Below are positions 18,402 to 26,432 of a DNA stretch of 64,000 bases, one piece after another (position 1 is the first letter of the stretch; each line of letters starts with the position of its first letter). The position numbers and the translations under genes are program-made. The stretch is taken from assembly GCA_024998685.1 (NCBI GenBank), contig JACOEH010000009.1:54606-118605 (forward strand), read 5' to 3'. The notes beneath the pieces are model-generated. The model searched no databases, was not told the origin of the DNA, and saw nothing but the letters and a program-made list of their open reading frames with translations. Origin of the DNA: Nitrospira sp. GTDB lineage: Bacteria > Nitrospirota > Nitrospiria > Nitrospirales > Nitrospiraceae.

Positions 18402-19001
18402 CTAGGACCTACGTGATGGACGACGAAGCAGCATCACCACGACCAGCCCCACCACGGCCATCACCGCTCCGATGCCGATCCATCTGAACGTGTGGTGAAG
18501 CGTCGCGGAAGAGGCCACCCATTCCTCTCCGAGAAAATAGCCCACTGTGATGAACGTTGTAGACCACACCACCGCGCCGGTGTAAGCAAAAATTGCAAAG
18601 GAGGAATAGTGAAGTCCGGACGCACCCAACGTAAGTGCGCTCAGATGCCGCAAGCCGGGTACAAAATAGGCGACAAGGAGCCCATACTTTCCCCATCGGT
18701 TTATCCACCGCCGTGCAGTGAGAAAACGTGTTTGGTTGATATGGAGCCATGGTCCTAGCGTCGTGGGGACGCGTGCACCCAAGAGATGCCCCAGACCATA
18801 GCTGATCGTGATTCCACAAGCGCTGCCCAGCACGGCGGCTGACAGTGAAAGAGGTGTCGATAGTTCACCTTTGAAACTCAAATAGCCGACAAATAGCAGC
18901 AGTGTTTCATCGGGAATCGGGAGTCCGATGATCCCCAACATGAGTAGGAGAACAATGGCAGGGTATTCATAGTCGTGGATCCAAGCAAGCGTTGTCTCCA
19001 T
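18402..19001 (-). CDS. DedA-family (SNARE-associated) membrane protein
   Basis: A 199-residue inner membrane protein. It has the DedA features: PIPDETLLLFVGYLSF near the N-terminus, the GISYGLGHLLG-like stretch, and the conserved arginine and glycine of YFVPGLRHLSALTLGASGL. Several hydrophobic segments follow. DedA/VTT proteins are involved in membrane homeostasis and lipid flipping, including undecaprenyl phosphate or phosphatidylethanolamine recycling. Usual length is about 200 residues, so it is complete. It lies alone on the minus strand 190 bp downstream of the kinase start. Confidence 0.9.
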   Translation of the reverse strand: METTLAWIHDYEYPAIVLLLMLGIIGLPIPDETLLLFVGYLSFKGELSTPLSLSAAVLGSACGITISYGLGHLLGARVPTTLGPWLHINQTRFLTARRWINRWGKYGLLVAYFVPGLRHLSALTLGASGLHYSSFAIFAYTGAVVWSTTFITVGYFLGEEWVASSATLHHTFRWIGIGAVMAVVGLVVVMLLRRPSRRS

Positions 19002-19112
19002 GATGTCCCGCCCATCGCTTTTTAATTCATCAGCAACAATCGAGATGCCTTCACCGGGTGCCTGTCGGTTTGAGCATCACATGCATGTGTGAAAAGCTGA
19101 TTCCCGCAAGCG

Positions 19113-20060
19113 CTATCGATCCTTGGCAAGGACCCTCACGCTCCTCCAGCGACTATCGGGATTGAAGGCGGTTGTCTTAGACGCAATCGCGAAGGTATTC
19201 TTCCCCAGATCCTGTTCGTAGACCGACCCTTCCTGATTGACCAGAAAACTCATGTTGCCGGAGACGCCGTGCTCCGCCGGATATGCAAGCAGGGCAAACC
19301 CTCCGATCATGATGCCCTTGATCACATAGTCGTATGCCCCACCCGGCGCAGCCTCGCCCTGCTCCATGAGAATTCGGTAGAAATATCCATGGTAGGGGGC
19401 CAGCGGTTTGGAGGTCGCGTCGCTATAGCCTTCGCTCATTGCGGCAGCCAGCAGCGGGCTCAGGGGACTCGACGGCTCGCCCGCCTTCGCCGGCCAATAC
19501 AGGCCGTCTCGGGTTCCAGGCGTGCTCACGAATCGGGGGGCATAGTCGGGTATGCCGTTGCCATTCATATCGAGCGTGGCATATTCGTTCGCGGCATCCA
19601 CAATGGCGAAGCAGGTTTGCATCGCCGCCCATTCGTTACGTCGGATGCGGCGAGCCAAGATTTCCTGTTCGCCTTGGGGGGTGTCAAACCGCCAGCCGTT
19701 GGAGGATTGCACGAGCGGAATGGGTATGGGCCAAGCGCTACGGCCAATCACGAGAACCGCGCGCTGGTCCCCTTCGATCATCAGTGAGTGTGTCTCGCCG
19801 TAGGCCTTGAGAAACGTCTCGCGGTAGTGCTGGTCGGCCACGGTGTCTCCGGAACGGAATAATTCATGACCGTACCGGCCAAGGATGGTCTGTAGCCGCG
19901 CAGAATCGTCCGCTCGGATCGCTTCTACCAGCGCGACTTGGCCTTCTTCCGGTGAGGAGAAGGTCTGTTGCGAAGCACAACCTACGAGCCCTCCTGTTGC
20001 CAGCGTGAAGAACGTCACTGCTGCGAGGGTCCTGTTCCACGATTCAAGCTGATTCTGCAT
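19113..20060 (-). CDS. DUF2950 family lipoprotein
   Basis: A 315-residue exported protein starting at ATG 20060 (GGGAGGTG five bases upstream). The signal peptide ends in a lipobox LVGC near residue 29, so it is probably lipid-anchored. The mature part starts with SPEEGQVALVEAIRADD and has the family hallmark PYHGYFYRILMEQGEAAPGG and GGFALLAYPAEHG, read in pieces. DUF2950 proteins have no established function. It stands alone between dedA and the sulfur-transfer operon, on the same strand as both. Confidence 0.88.
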   Translation of the reverse strand: MQNQLESWNRTLAAVTFFTLATGGLVGCASQQTFSSPEEGQVALVEAIRADDSARLQTILGRYGHELFRSGDTVADQHYRETFLKAYGETHSLMIEGDQRAVLVIGRSAWPIPIPLVQSSNGWRFDTPQGEQEILARRIRRNEWAAMQTCFAIVDAANEYATLDMNGNGIPDYAPRFVSTPGTRDGLYWPAKAGEPSSPLSPLLAAAMSEGYSDATSKPLAPYHGYFYRILMEQGEAAPGGAYDYVIKGIMIGGFALLAYPAEHGVSGNMSFLVNQEGSVYEQDLGKNTFAIASKTTAFNPDSRWRSVRVLAKDR

Positions 20061-20353
20061 ACCCACCTCCCACCGCGCGGCGGTTCATAGCTTCATCCAT
20101 GACGGAATCGTCGGGCGGTTAACGACGGCGTCCGCCATCGTAACCGCCATGAGAGCTTCGTAACCATCTACCCATTCATACTATCAAGCAGAACGACTCG
20201 CTTCATAGGGATCGCCACCGGGAATTGCCTGGGGTGGCGACCTCGGAATTGCCGGCCGAGTAACCCGGAATAGAAGCTCGATATCAGGAGAGATGTACGG
20301 AATGTCTATTATGATCCGAGACAGAGTAAAAGCCGGAGAGGGACGTCCTTCAG

Positions 20354-20692
20354 CTATTTGCACTCCTTTCCATCAAAGTACATACAGGTCGATTCGCCTG
20401 ATTTGACTTTCCACGTCTTGATCAACGGACGTTGATCCTCACCGCGCATTTCAACGACGAAATCCACAAGACCGGAAATGGGAAGCTTCTCCATATGAGG
20501 CTTCCCGGCATCCGGCACCTCGATATAAAACACACTGGCACTCGTGGAGATGAGGATCTGACTCTGTTCCGTATCGATGTAAATCACCGGGCTGTAAAAG
20601 CTGCGATCCTCAGCGAGCGCCTGTGTGGTCGGCAAGGTGACCGCACACAATAGGAGGGGAAGATAGTGGCTGGGTAATTGCCGCAAACGCAT
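20354..20692 (-). CDS. Small secreted protein of unknown function
   Basis: From ATG 20692 the product is 112 residues with a signal peptide (MRLRQLPSHYLPLLLCAVTL... cleaved after TQALA). A TTG at 20770 would overlap the peptidase stop, but it would put 26 extra residues before the signal peptide, so it is rejected. The mature part is a short beta-rich protein ending CMYFDGKECK, with two cysteines seven apart that could form a disulfide. It directly follows the JAMM peptidase gene and may be in the same transcript. No family recognised. Confidence 0.6.
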   Translation of the reverse strand: MRLRQLPSHYLPLLLCAVTLPTTQALAEDRSFYSPVIYIDTEQSQILISTSASVFYIEVPDAGKPHMEKLPISGLVDFVVEMRGEDQRPLIKTWKVKSGESTCMYFDGKECK

Positions 20693-20766
20693 ACGCGATG
20701 CTTTTCGTCCAAACGACAATAGAACATTAGTACATTCCGCGAAAGATGTGAACTGCAAAAAACGGG

Positions 20767-21279
20767 TCAACGGATGAGCACGTCGGCGAGAGTGTAGTCA
20801 CCGGACTTGATCCAATAGGCCTTGACGTCGGGCTTGGATGCATTCATCAAGGAAATCAGGAGATAGATGGGGAGTGTCAGGTTGAGCTGCGACCAACTCT
20901 CCTCCCAGTCGTTGGCGATCTTGATATCGGTCGGCGACGGGCGAGCTGGATCCTTAGGATGGGAATGGTAGACAACCTGCAGCTTCAGGTCCTGCTTCCT
21001 CATGTCCTTGACTGCCTGAAACATTTCAGCGGAGTCCATGATAAAGGCGATCTCCGCTCGCTCTTCAGGAGACAGATGGGAGAGATGACTAACTTTTGCT
21101 TCGTCAAACGATGCAGATTCAACTGCCCCCTCCAGGCTTACAACATTTTTTATACGATAGACTTTGGTGACCGTATTCCCTACACCGGCGAGAAACCCAC
21201 AACATTCGTAAGGAGTGAGTTCCTTAGCGTGGGCGATGATATCGTCGAGAATCTGGCGCGGGATGATGAGGTCAGCCAC
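20767..21279 (-). CDS. JAMM/MPN metallopeptidase (Mec+/HcyD-like)
   Basis: A 170-residue zinc peptidase starting at GTG 21279, one base after the E1 gene stop. It has the complete JAMM site: a glutamate in TPYECCGFL and H-x-H-x7-S-x2-D in YHSHPKDPARPSPTD. In sulfur-transfer operons such peptidases (Mec+, QbsD, HcyD) trim extra C-terminal residues from ubiquitin-like sulfur carriers or release the amino acid after sulfur transfer. That fits here, because one carrier in the operon ends GGGR. The insertion between about 55 and 95 is longer than in short Mec+ proteins. Confidence 0.88.
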   Translation of the reverse strand: MADLIIPRQILDDIIAHAKELTPYECCGFLAGVGNTVTKVYRIKNVVSLEGAVESASFDEAKVSHLSHLSPEERAEIAFIMDSAEMFQAVKDMRKQDLKLQVVYHSHPKDPARPSPTDIKIANDWEESWSQLNLTLPIYLLISLMNASKPDVKAYWIKSGDYTLADVLIR

Positions 21280-21280
21280 G

Positions 21281-22084
21281 TTAGATCGTGCAGGTGACGG
21301 TGTAGTCCAGACTGAGATCTTTGATCTTCGGATTGGGGCCACATAGGGGGCAGGCCGGATCTTTGGGACGACCGACTTTTCGGAATTTCATATCGAGCGC
21401 ATCGTAGATCAACAGTTTATCGGCGATCGTCTCTCCGATGCCCAAGATTTCTTTGATGGCTTCCGACGCCTGGAGGATTCCCATGGTGCCGGCCAGGACG
21501 CCAAGCACACCGGCTTCTTGGCAATTCGGGACCAGCCCGGTCGGCGGAGGCTCGGGATAGAGACAGCGATAGCAAGGATAACCTTGGTGCGGCTTGATCG
21601 CGGTCAACTGACCCTCAAATCGAAACATGCTGGCGGAGATCAATGTTTTCTTGGCAAAAAAGCAGGCGTCGTTCACCAGAAACCGCGTCGTAAAGTTGTC
21701 CGATCCGTCCAGCACGATATCGTATTGCGAGACAAGGGGAAGGATATTCTCTGCGTCGACCAATTGGTGGTATGCGTTGATCACAATGTCAGGATTAACG
21801 GCCGACAAGGTTTTACGGCCGGACTCAACCTTCGGCTGTCCGAGCGTCGCGGTCGAGTGCATGATCTGTCTTTGTAGATTTGAGAGATCAACGACATCCC
21901 CATCGACCAGGCCGATTGTTCCAATGCCGGCGGCAGCGAGATACAGGCCCGCCGGCGAGCCCAGGCCGCCCGCGCCGATCAGCAAAACCTTGGCTTCATT
22001 CAGCTTCAGCTGGCCTTTCCCTCCGATGTCTTGGAGGATGATGTGCCGGCTGTACCGTTGGATTTGTTGCTCAGTAAGTTCCAT
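21281..22084 (-). CDS. MoeB/ThiF-type E1-like activating enzyme (copy 1)
   Basis: Adenylates the C-terminal glycine of ubiquitin-like sulfur carriers. The 267-residue protein starts QIQRYSRHIILQDIGGKGQ, has the nucleotide loop LIGAGGLGSPAGLYLAAAG, the zinc cysteines in CYRC and CPLC, and the candidate catalytic cysteine in LVPNCQEAGV. No rhodanese domain is fused, so sulfur must come from elsewhere. It lies between a NIL-domain gene and the JAMM peptidase. It is a paralogue of the second E1 at 23.9-24.8 kb. Molybdopterin or thiamine service is possible, but the operon favours sulfur amino acid synthesis. Confidence 0.93.
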   Translation of the reverse strand: MELTEQQIQRYSRHIILQDIGGKGQLKLNEAKVLLIGAGGLGSPAGLYLAAAGIGTIGLVDGDVVDLSNLQRQIMHSTATLGQPKVESGRKTLSAVNPDIVINAYHQLVDAENILPLVSQYDIVLDGSDNFTTRFLVNDACFFAKKTLISASMFRFEGQLTAIKPHQGYPCYRCLYPEPPPTGLVPNCQEAGVLGVLAGTMGILQASEAIKEILGIGETIADKLLIYDALDMKFRKVGRPKDPACPLCGPNPKIKDLSLDYTVTCTI

Positions 22085-22097
22085 TATTTAAACGTTA

Positions 22098-22156
22098 TTC
22101 GTGAATCGTAAACGTTTCCGTTACTCGATTAACGGTTCACGGTTAACGATTCACGT
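22098..22156. repeat. Inverted repeat between NIL-domain and E1 genes
   Basis: An AT-richer 74 bp gap contains an inverted repeat: CGTGAATCGTAAAC near 22100 against GTTAACGATTCACG at 22142-22155, with another ACGGTTCACGG copy in the loop. It could fold as an RNA hairpin inside the operon transcript and adjust expression of the downstream E1 and peptidase genes. It could equally be a small intergenic repeat. Confidence 0.6.
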
Positions 22157-22158
22157 TC

Positions 22159-22398
22159 CTACTCCACGACGTTCAATTCAATCGGATCGACGACACAGCC
22201 CTTGGCTCGCAGCCCGACGACGGCCCGTTCAATTTCCACTGTGTCACCGGAGAGCTCCACATCCGCCCAGCCTGTGGTGTCGCGAACATCGGCTCGCCGG
22301 ACATCGGTCACGACGTTATATTCGCGCCCGATTTGATAGATAATCGGCTCTCGAATCTTGTCTTCAGGAAAACGAATATGGAAGCGTAAGTGTGCCAT
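22159..22398 (-). CDS. NIL-domain protein
   Basis: A 79-residue stand-alone NIL domain, the ferredoxin-like fold named after the N-I-L residues of the methionine ABC transporter MetN C-terminus. The sequence has alternating strands and helices (LRFHIRFPEDKI, EYNVVTDVRRADV, WADVELSG, VEIERAVVGLRAKG). NIL domains bind methionine or act in homocysteine biosynthesis in anaerobes. It lies two bases after the sulfur carrier gene and before an E1 gene, so a role in sulfur amino acid synthesis or its feedback is likely by context. Confidence 0.88.
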   Translation of the reverse strand: MAHLRFHIRFPEDKIREPIIYQIGREYNVVTDVRRADVRDTTGWADVELSGDTVEIERAVVGLRAKGCVVDPIELNVVE

Positions 22399-22400
22399 GG

Positions 22401-22673
22401 TTACCCTCCCGCGATCGCCGGGACGATGGAAACCTCATCGCCGTCCTTGAGAGAAGTGTCCTTCCCCTTAAGAAAACGAATGTCTTCTTCGTTGACATAA
22501 ATGTTCACGAAGCGACGGAGTTCTCCTGTTTCATCGCACAGGCGATCTTTGATGCCGGGATGTGTGCTGTTCAATACCTCGATCATTTCCACCACGCTGT
22601 CGGCCTTAGTCTCGACCTCGCCCTGGCCTTTGGTCAGGGGACGAAGTGGAGTCGGAATACGAACTTTAATCAT
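22401..22673 (-). CDS. MoaD/ThiS-family ubiquitin-like sulfur carrier (CysO-like)
   Basis: A 90-residue beta-grasp protein ending in PAIAGG, the exposed Gly-Gly that is adenylated and converted to a thiocarboxylate. It has the family's [19 protein letters not shown] and DGDEVSIVP blocks. Its start overlaps the threonine synthase stop by four bases (ATGA), which is strong coupling. MoaD would be expected near moaE, which is absent. Partner enzymes here are E1s, a JAMM peptidase, ThrC and CysK, so this is more like CysO or HcyS (cysteine or homocysteine synthesis) than molybdopterin synthase. Confidence 0.92.
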   Translation of the reverse strand: MIKVRIPTPLRPLTKGQGEVETKADSVVEMIEVLNSTHPGIKDRLCDETGELRRFVNIYVNEEDIRFLKGKDTSLKDGDEVSIVPAIAGG

Positions 22674-23920
22674 GCGTCACCACCACCGTTCTTTCCCATT
22701 TTAAAGGTCTTTTCAAAGTCCACCAGGCTGGGCTGAATACGTACCGGGCGACCGACCGAATCGATGACGGCCTCCTGGGTCTTCAATCCATTGCCGGTGA
22801 CATAGGCCACCGTCACCTCATCTTTTCTAATCACCCCTTGTTTGACGAGCTTTTTGAGCACACCGATCGTCACACCTCCGGCTGTTTCCGCGAAGATGCC
22901 TTCGGTTTGGGCCAGCAGTTGGATGCCTTCAACCACTTCTTCATCCGTCACCATGTCCATGGATCCATGGCTCTCGGCGGTCGCCTTGAGCGCATAGTAC
23001 CCATCGGCCGGGTTGCCGATGGCAAGGGATTTGGCGATCGTCTGTGGTTTTACGGGTTTGAAAAAGTCGCGTCCCGCCTTGAAGGCGGTTGAGATCGGTG
23101 AGCAGCCTTCCGCTTGGGCGCCGTTGATCTTCGTGTGAACGGCCTCGATGAGGCCCAATGCCTGCATCTCATGCAGCCCTTTCCAAATCTTGGTCAAGAG
23201 GGAGCCTGATGCCATCGGAATGACGACTTGATCGGGAGTTCTCCATCCAAGTTGCTCCACTGTCTCAAAAGCCAGGGTCTTTGAGCCTTCTGCATAATAT
23301 GGACGGATGTTGATATTCACGAATGCCCACCCATGTTCACCGGCGATCTCACTGCAGAGGCGGTTGACATCGTCGTAGTTGCCTTCTATCTCGACGACAT
23401 GCGGCTTATAGATCAGATTGCCGAGCACCTTCGCCGCTTCGAGGTCTCCGGGAATAAATACATAGCAGTGCAGATTGGCGGAGGCAGCGTGAGCCGACAC
23501 GGAGTTCGCCAAGTTGCCGGTCGACGCGCAGGCCACCGTTTCGAAACCGAGCTCACGTGCGCGTGTAAGGGCCACGGCGACGACGCGATCCTTAAACGAC
23601 AGGGTCGGATGATTGACTGTGTCGTTTTTAATATAGAGCTCGTCGAGCCCAAGATACGCGCCGAGGTTCTTGGCCCGTACGAGCGGGGTGAATCCGGCGT
23701 GCGGTCCCACGAAGTTCGTTCCCTCGACCGGCAACAGGTCCAGGTAGCGCCACATGCTACTCGGACCATCCTCGATTTTTTTACGCGAAATAGTCTTTTT
23801 GATCTCGTCGTAGTTGTATTTTACCTCAAGGGGACCGAAGCACATTTCGCAGACGTGAATCGCCTTTGTCGGGTATTCCTTGCCGCACTCGCGACAAACC
23901 AGCGCTTTCATTTTGCTCAT
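22670..23920 (-). CDS. thrC: Threonine synthase (PLP-dependent), possibly acting in sulfur transfer
   Basis: A 416-residue fold-type II PLP enzyme. An N-terminal zinc ribbon has C9, C12, C24 and C27. The PLP lysine is K110 in [11 protein letters not shown], followed by [10 protein letters not shown] for the phosphate. Threonine synthase converts O-phosphohomoserine to threonine. In sulfur-carrier operons, a thrC homologue overlapping the carrier gene suggests that O-phosphohomoserine and a protein thiocarboxylate could instead yield homocysteine; this is inference. No separate hom or thrB is in the window. Both options should be kept. Confidence 0.9.
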   Translation of the reverse strand: MSKMKALVCRECGKEYPTKAIHVCEMCFGPLEVKYNYDEIKKTISRKKIEDGPSSMWRYLDLLPVEGTNFVGPHAGFTPLVRAKNLGAYLGLDELYIKNDTVNHPTLSFKDRVVAVALTRARELGFETVACASTGNLANSVSAHAASANLHCYVFIPGDLEAAKVLGNLIYKPHVVEIEGNYDDVNRLCSEIAGEHGWAFVNINIRPYYAEGSKTLAFETVEQLGWRTPDQVVIPMASGSLLTKIWKGLHEMQALGLIEAVHTKINGAQAEGCSPISTAFKAGRDFFKPVKPQTIAKSLAIGNPADGYYALKATAESHGSMDMVTDEEVVEGIQLLAQTEGIFAETAGGVTIGVLKKLVKQGVIRKDEVTVAYVTGNGLKTQEAVIDSVGRPVRIQPSLVDFEKTFKMGKNGGGDA

Positions 23921-23942
23921 CGTCGCATCACCTCATCAAACC

Positions 23943-24761
23943 CTATGCTGATGGACGTATGGCGCATCCGGCATAGGGGTCCCCATCGTCGAACAGCTCG
24001 GTAATCGTCGGATGTTCCCCGCAGAGCGCGCAATTCTGATTCCGGCGGACTTTGATTTCTCGGAATTGGGTTTTGCGCGCATCGAAGTCGAGCAGGCGAT
24101 CCGTCAGCGGACGTCCGATCCCGAGGATAAGTTTCAACGCTTCTGTCGCCTGAATCGTTCCGATAATGCCTGCCAAAACCCCGATGACCCCGGCTTCTTG
24201 GCAGGATGCGACCAAGCCGGGCGGTGGAGGCGCTTTGAACACGCAACGATAGCAGGCTGATTTCTTGGGGATGATCGTCGTCACGCGTCCGTCGAATCGA
24301 AGGATACCGCCATGGATCAGCGGTTTCCCCGCGAAGAAACAGGCGTCATTGATCAAAAACTTCGCCGTGAAATTATCGACTCCATCGATGACGATATCAT
24401 AGTCACTGAAGATTTTGAGTGCGTTTCCGGCCGTGAGCCGTTCTTCGTACATCGACACGGAGACGTCGGGGTTCAGCGCCTGAATCTTTTCTTTGCCCGA
24501 GAGGACCTTGGGGCGACCCACATCGGGGGTATGGTGAAGGACCTGGCGTTGGAGATTGGTTAAGTCCACCACATCGCTGTCGATCAACCCAATGGTGCCG
24601 ACTCCTGCCGCGGCCAAGTACAATGCGGCAGGGGAACCGAGGCCACCGGCGCCGACGAGAAGAATCCTGGATTTGGCGATTTTCTTCTGTCCCTTGCCGC
24701 CGACCTCAGGCAGCAGGATATGCCGGCTGTAACGGTTGATTTGTTCTTCGGTAAAATCCAT
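23943..24761 (-). CDS. MoeB/ThiF-type E1-like activating enzyme (copy 2)
   Basis: A 272-residue paralogue of the E1 at 21.3-22.1 kb. It starts MDFTEEQINRYSRHILLPEVG at ATG 24761; the open frame further upstream runs through a palindromic repeat and is not used. The nucleotide loop LVGAGGLGSPAALYLAAAG, the zinc pairs CYRC and CALC, and the cysteine in LVASCQEAGV are all present. It lies 22 bp before thrC. Two E1 enzymes for two carriers in one operon suggests that each serves its own carrier, but this cannot be told from sequence alone. Confidence 0.92.
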   Translation of the reverse strand: MDFTEEQINRYSRHILLPEVGGKGQKKIAKSRILLVGAGGLGSPAALYLAAAGVGTIGLIDSDVVDLTNLQRQVLHHTPDVGRPKVLSGKEKIQALNPDVSVSMYEERLTAGNALKIFSDYDIVIDGVDNFTAKFLINDACFFAGKPLIHGGILRFDGRVTTIIPKKSACYRCVFKAPPPPGLVASCQEAGVIGVLAGIIGTIQATEALKLILGIGRPLTDRLLDFDARKTQFREIKVRRNQNCALCGEHPTITELFDDGDPYAGCAIRPSA

Positions 24762-24769
24762 GTCAGTCA

Positions 24770-24891
24770 GGGATGCTGAAAATGGCCCCCAGCTTTGTTC
24801 TCGGCTCGAAGAATTCCTCAACGTACCGCAAAGGGTACGCCTCCGGATTCTCCTCGCCTGTGGCCTCGCTGGCGACCATTTTGAGCATCCC
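24770..24891. repeat. Palindromic dispersed repeat, copy 1
   Basis: A 122 bp element with ~24 bp terminal inverted repeats: GGGATGCTGAAAATGG at the left and its near-complement CCATTTTGAGCATCCC at the right. The inside contains AACGTACCGCAAAGGGTACG, itself a small palindrome. It sits exactly between cysK and the E1 gene. Related copies are at 26250-26432 and 30214-30444. It codes for nothing. It resembles a REP/MITE-like intergenic repeat that I associate with Nitrospira genomes from memory. Confidence 0.85.
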
Positions 24892-24911
24892 TCCAATAAT
24901 TTGGTTGAGGA

Positions 24912-25841
24912 TCAGATGTTAAAATACTTTTCGATGCTGATGTAGCGCTCGCCTGTGTCGCAGAGTATCGTGACGACATTCTTGCCGGGTCCCAGTTCAT
25001 CGGCGATTTTTTGGGCGGCGAATACATTGGCACCGGCTGAAATGCCCACCAGCAAGCCTTCCTTCTTCGAGAGTTGTTTCGCAGTCTGATAGGCCTCGTC
25101 ATCCGTCACGGTGATCACGCGGTCGAGAATTTTTCGGTTGAGGACCCTGGGAATAAAGCCCGCACCGATCCCTTGGATCTTATGCGGCCCCGGATCGCCG
25201 CCGGACAAAACCGGTGAGGTAGCCGGTTCGACGGCGATCACTGTGATTTGCGGGTTCTTTTCCTTGAAGACTTCACCGCATCCCGTAATAGTTCCACCCG
25301 TTCCAACGGCCGCCACAAACGCATCGATCTTACCTTCGAGGTCGTTCCAAATTTCCGGTGCCGTCGTCATCCGATGCATGGCAGGGTTGGCGGCATTCGA
25401 GAATTGATCCGGCATAAAATACGACGGATTTTGGGCTAAGATACTTTCCGCCTCCTTAATGGACCCTTTCATGCCCTCCCAGGCCGGTGTCAACACTAAC
25501 TGTGCGCCATATGACGACAGTAAGCTGGCCCGTTCCATGCTCATGCTTTCCGGCATCACGAGGATCAGTTTGTACCCGCGCACTGCTGCGACTAAGGCCA
25601 GCCCGATTCCCGTGTTTCCGCTGGTCGGCTCAACGATGGTTCCGCCCGGCTTGAGTTTCCCCTGGCGTTCCGCCTCATTGATCATATTGAGGCAGATTCG
25701 ATCCTTGACGCTGCCGCCGGGATTGAAAAACTCGATTTTCCCGTAAATCGTCGCCGAGCCTGGTTTTGCCAGACGGTTCAACCGGACAAGCGGAGTCTTC
25801 CCGATCAGCTCGGTGATGTCCTTGTACACCGTCGTGCTCAC
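24912..25841 (-). CDS. cysK: Cysteine synthase (O-acetylserine sulfhydrylase)
   Basis: A 309-residue PLP enzyme that makes cysteine from O-acetylserine and sulfide, or from thiocarboxylated carrier in the CysM type. The PLP lysine is K46 in NPGGSVKDRIC; PTSGNTGIGLA and VGTGGTITG loops are intact. The GTG start overlaps the stop of a ThiS-like carrier gene (GTGA). That linkage resembles the cysO-cysM pair of Actinobacteria, in which sulfur comes from a protein thiocarboxylate. Family members using sulfide and those using a carrier look alike, so the sulfur source is inferred from context. Confidence 0.93.
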   Translation of the reverse strand: MSTTVYKDITELIGKTPLVRLNRLAKPGSATIYGKIEFFNPGGSVKDRICLNMINEAERQGKLKPGGTIVEPTSGNTGIGLALVAAVRGYKLILVMPESMSMERASLLSSYGAQLVLTPAWEGMKGSIKEAESILAQNPSYFMPDQFSNAANPAMHRMTTAPEIWNDLEGKIDAFVAAVGTGGTITGCGEVFKEKNPQITVIAVEPATSPVLSGGDPGPHKIQGIGAGFIPRVLNRKILDRVITVTDDEAYQTAKQLSKKEGLLVGISAGANVFAAQKIADELGPGKNVVTILCDTGERYISIEKYFNI

Positions 25842-26038
25842 CGGCCCCCTCCCATATAGAAGAGAAACTCTACTTGGTCTCCATCATTGAGGTGGGTTGT
25901 GGAAAAATCGCCACGCTCCAACATTTTGTTGTTGATTTCGACGGCGACCATCTGAGGCTCGATGTTCTTTGTCTTCAGCAACTCAAGGACGGTTCCGCTC
26001 TGGAGCTCTTCCGGTTTTCCATTGATCTTGACCAGCAC
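25838..26038 (-). CDS. ThiS-like sulfur carrier with a C-terminal GGGR tail
   Basis: From GTG 26038 (GGGAG six bases upstream) the product is 66 residues, the normal ThiS length, starting VLVKINGKPEELQSG. It has VAVEINNKMLERGDFSTTHL and DGDQVEFLFYMGGGR. ThiS and MoaD end exactly in Gly-Gly, but this one ends Gly-Gly-Gly-Arg, so the glycine carboxylate needed for activation is covered by arginine. The stop overlaps the cysK start. The JAMM peptidase downstream in the operon could remove the arginine, as reported for HcyS and QbsE type carriers. Confidence 0.88.
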   Translation of the reverse strand: MLVKINGKPEELQSGTVLELLKTKNIEPQMVAVEINNKMLERGDFSTTHLNDGDQVEFLFYMGGGR

Positions 26039-26249
26039 AGATTCTCCCAAGTCGGCATAGAGATTAAAGAATTTTGAAACTAGCAAAGGCATGCTCTGCT
26101 TGTCAAGGCTACATCGTTCGTATGAGAGACACCGATGCCCAATAGGATTCATGCGCAACGGTATTTGTTGAGAAGGAGCGAGTGTCCTGCGGGAGTTGCT
26201 TGACTTTGATCCGGCTCGCCGCCACTATTCCCGCTTGGTAAGGACGCCG

Positions 26250-26432
26250 GGAGCCTGTCCGACGTTGCCGTTCGTGACGAGGCGAAGGAGGTGCGGCAAG
26301 ATGCGAGGCCGCAGGCCCGGAAAAACCGGAGGTGTATTCGCTGGAATACAGTGAGGATTTTTTCGGGCCGAGAACGACGCAGATGGCTGCAGATCGTTCG
26401 TCGTAGTAGAAAGGTCAATGTCGGACAGGCTC
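26250..26432. repeat. Palindromic dispersed repeat, copy 2
   Basis: A 183 bp element bounded by GGAGCCTGTCCGAC (26250-26263) and its exact complement GTCGGACAGGCTCC (26419-26432). The inside has GCGAGGCCGCAGGC and GTGAGGATTTTTTCGG.CCGAGAAC, which match the reverse complement of copy 1. The terminal sequences differ from copies 1 and 3 while the core is shared, so it is a subtype. The right end contains the ATG at 26418 of the next gene. Confidence 0.75.
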
